Of a stretch of 13,867 bases of DNA, positions 12,779 through 13,867 are shown one piece after another. A program made the translations under genes and the position numbers. Source of the DNA: UBA1479 sp964012715. Its GTDB lineage: Bacteria; Pseudomonadota; Alphaproteobacteria; Rhodospirillales; Casp-alpha2. The DNA lies in NCBI GenBank assembly GCA_964012715.1, contig CAXGUG010000099.1, forward strand, positions 1 through 13,867. Direction: 5' to 3'. Every line of letters begins with the position of its first letter. Within the stretch, counting starts at the first letter, position 1. The notes under the pieces were generated by a model, which saw nothing but the letters and a program-made list of their open reading frames with translations, ran no database searches and was not told the DNA's origin.

Positions 12779-13551
12779 CCAGCCCCTTCCGCAACGATCT
12801 TCTGTCCGACCGCGTCGCCGTGGTGACCGGCGCCTCGTCAGGTCTGGGCCGTCACTTCGCCGAGGTCCTGGCCGCCCATGGCGCGGCCGTGGCCTGCTGC
12901 GCGCGGCGGCGGGAAAAGCTGACGGAAGTCGTCGACGCCATCACGGAAGCGGGCGGACAGGCCCTGGCCGTGGAAATGGACGTGACCGACCGGGATTCCG
13001 TGGCCGATGCCTTCGAGACGGCGGACCGCGCCCTGGGGCAGGTCACGATCCTGATCAACAATGCGGGCATGGCCTCGACCGACCGGTCCATCGATCTGGA
13101 TCCGGAAACCTGGGACCGGGTCATGACCACCAACCTGACCGGGGCTTGGACCGTGGCCCAACGCGCCGCGCGGGACATGGTCGCGGCGGATAAGTCGGGC
13201 ACGATCGTCAATATCGCCTCGATTCTGGGGCTGCGTCAGGCCGGCGGGGTCCTGCCCTATGCCGTGTCGAAGGCCGGCCTGGTGCAAATGACCAAATCCC
13301 TGGCGCTGGAATGGGCGCGTCACGGCATTCGGGTCAACGCCATCGCGCCCGGCTATATCGAGACCGATTTGAATCGTGAATTCTTGGAGAGCGAGCCGGG
13401 CCAAACCCTGATGAAACGCATTCCGCAACGCCGGTTCGGCAAGCAGGAAGACCTGGACGGCGTGTTGTTGCTATTGGCGTCGGAAGCGTCCGGATTCATG
13501 ACCGGCGAAGTGGTGGCCGTGGACGGCGGCCACTTGGTAAATACCCTCTAG
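12775..13551 (+). CDS. Classical short-chain dehydrogenase/reductase
   Basis: 258 aa. Complete classical SDR with cofactor motif TGASSGLG (18-25), NNAG (95-98), and catalytic Ser149, Tyr162 and Lys166 in SILGLRQAGGVLPYAVSK. RVNAIAPGYIETD follows, and the C terminus GEVVAVDGGHLV is typical of the family. This is the FabG-like/3-hydroxyacyl type of oxidoreductase. Coupled to the acyl-CoA synthetase by an ATGA overlap and preceded by GGAG, so it probably oxidises or reduces an acyl-CoA intermediate formed by that enzyme. The exact substrate is not visible. No signal peptide. Confidence 0.88.
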   Translation: MTSPFRNDLLSDRVAVVTGASSGLGRHFAEVLAAHGAAVACCARRREKLTEVVDAITEAGGQALAVEMDVTDRDSVADAFETADRALGQVTILINNAGMASTDRSIDLDPETWDRVMTTNLTGAWTVAQRAARDMVAADKSGTIVNIASILGLRQAGGVLPYAVSKAGLVQMTKSLALEWARHGIRVNAIAPGYIETDLNREFLESEPGQTLMKRIPQRRFGKQEDLDGVLLLLASEASGFMTGEVVAVDGGHLVNTL

Positions 13552-13581
13552 CCGCCCGAGCCCCCGACAGAAGCAGCGGCG

Positions 13582-13867
13582 TTATGCCGCCGCACCCATG
13601 GCGTTCGCTTCGTCCGCCGCTTTCTGCATCGATGCCGACATTTCGTTGGCGACGACGCTCTGCTCTTCGACCGCCGCGGCGGTCGAACTGACGTATTCGC
13701 GGACGCCTTCGATCCCTTGTTTGATCGCCTCGAGCGCGGCGACGACATCCGTTGAAACCGAAAGCATATTCGTGACCTCGGAAGAAATCTCATCGGTCGC
13801 TTTCCGCGCCTGGGTCGCGAGGTTCTTGACCTCGTTGGCAACGACCGCAAACCCCTTGCCTGCCTCG
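13582..13867 (-). CDS. Methyl-accepting chemotaxis protein, C-terminal fragment (5' end outside the window)
   Basis: The last 94 residues of a chemoreceptor, open to the window edge. EAGKGFAVVANEVKNLATQA is the conserved region just after the signalling hairpin tip, where CheA and CheW bind. It is followed by coiled-coil heptads, with EEQ near the end as a possible methylation-type site. The stop is TAA 13582-13584. The ligand-binding and membrane parts lie upstream, beyond position 13867. It is convergent with the SDR gene with a 30-bp gap, and the hairpin GCGGC-GTTAT-GCCGC (13576-13590) spans its stop. Confidence 0.92.
   Translation of the reverse strand, partial: EAGKGFAVVANEVKNLATQARKATDEISSEVTNMLSVSTDVVAALEAIKQGIEGVREYVSSTAAAVEEQSVVANEMSASMQKAADEANAMGAAA

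Overview
The window looks like chromosomal DNA of a high-GC alphaproteobacterium, probably of the Rhodospirillales type. This is inferred from strong GC bias at third codon positions, a Zur-type palindrome between divergent znu genes, a CMP-Kdo synthetase-like gene (Gram-negative outer surface), a lysine/alanine-rich histone-like protein and a chemoreceptor. I see no rRNA, tRNA, insertion sequence, CRISPR array or phage module. Species-level placement is not possible by eye.

Layout. (1) 1-749, minus: 3'-truncated gene for a secreted/anchored protein with one membrane segment and a very basic cytosolic tail. (2) 901-4155: a complete zinc-uptake locus. znuA (minus) diverges from znuC-znuB-zur (plus), whose reading frames overlap; a Zur-box-like palindrome sits in the 127-bp divergent region. 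(3) 4152-6263, minus: a TPR/glycosyltransferase-like protein and, directly upstream, a short-chain dehydrogenase-like protein whose catalytic Tyr is Phe. (4) 6464-7947, plus: a KdsB-like cytidylyltransferase overlapping by one base a histidine-phosphatase-family protein that carries Asn where the second catalytic His is expected. Blocks 3 and 4 diverge from a 200-bp promoter region and together suggest surface-polysaccharide (Kdo or Kdo-like sugar) metabolism. (5) 7990-8634, minus: a small helix-hairpin-helix protein fused to a long KPAAKK-type tail, an unusual nucleoid-protein architecture. (6) 8861-9769, minus: a 10-helix EamA/DMT transporter. (7) 9770-10996: a distinctly AT-rich intergenic stretch with several palindromes, then two or three small plus-strand genes without a recognised function, one of them a membrane-anchored protein that resembles FliL only in general pattern. 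(8) 11096-13551, plus: an acyl-CoA synthetase and a classical SDR overlapping by ATGA, a probable two-gene operon of acyl-CoA metabolism. (9) 13582-13867, minus: the C-terminal end of a chemoreceptor (MCP), cut by the window edge.

Most of the window is well-understood housekeeping or accessory metabolism. The places that deserve a second look are the HhH plus histone-H1-like protein and its DNA repeats, the two 'enzymes' with altered catalytic residues flanking a divergent KdsB-like protein, the His-rich extension on ZnuC, and the AT-rich, palindrome-rich region around 9.8-10.1 kb with its orphan small genes. Starts were re-chosen for several genes because the longest open frames run back through regulatory DNA.
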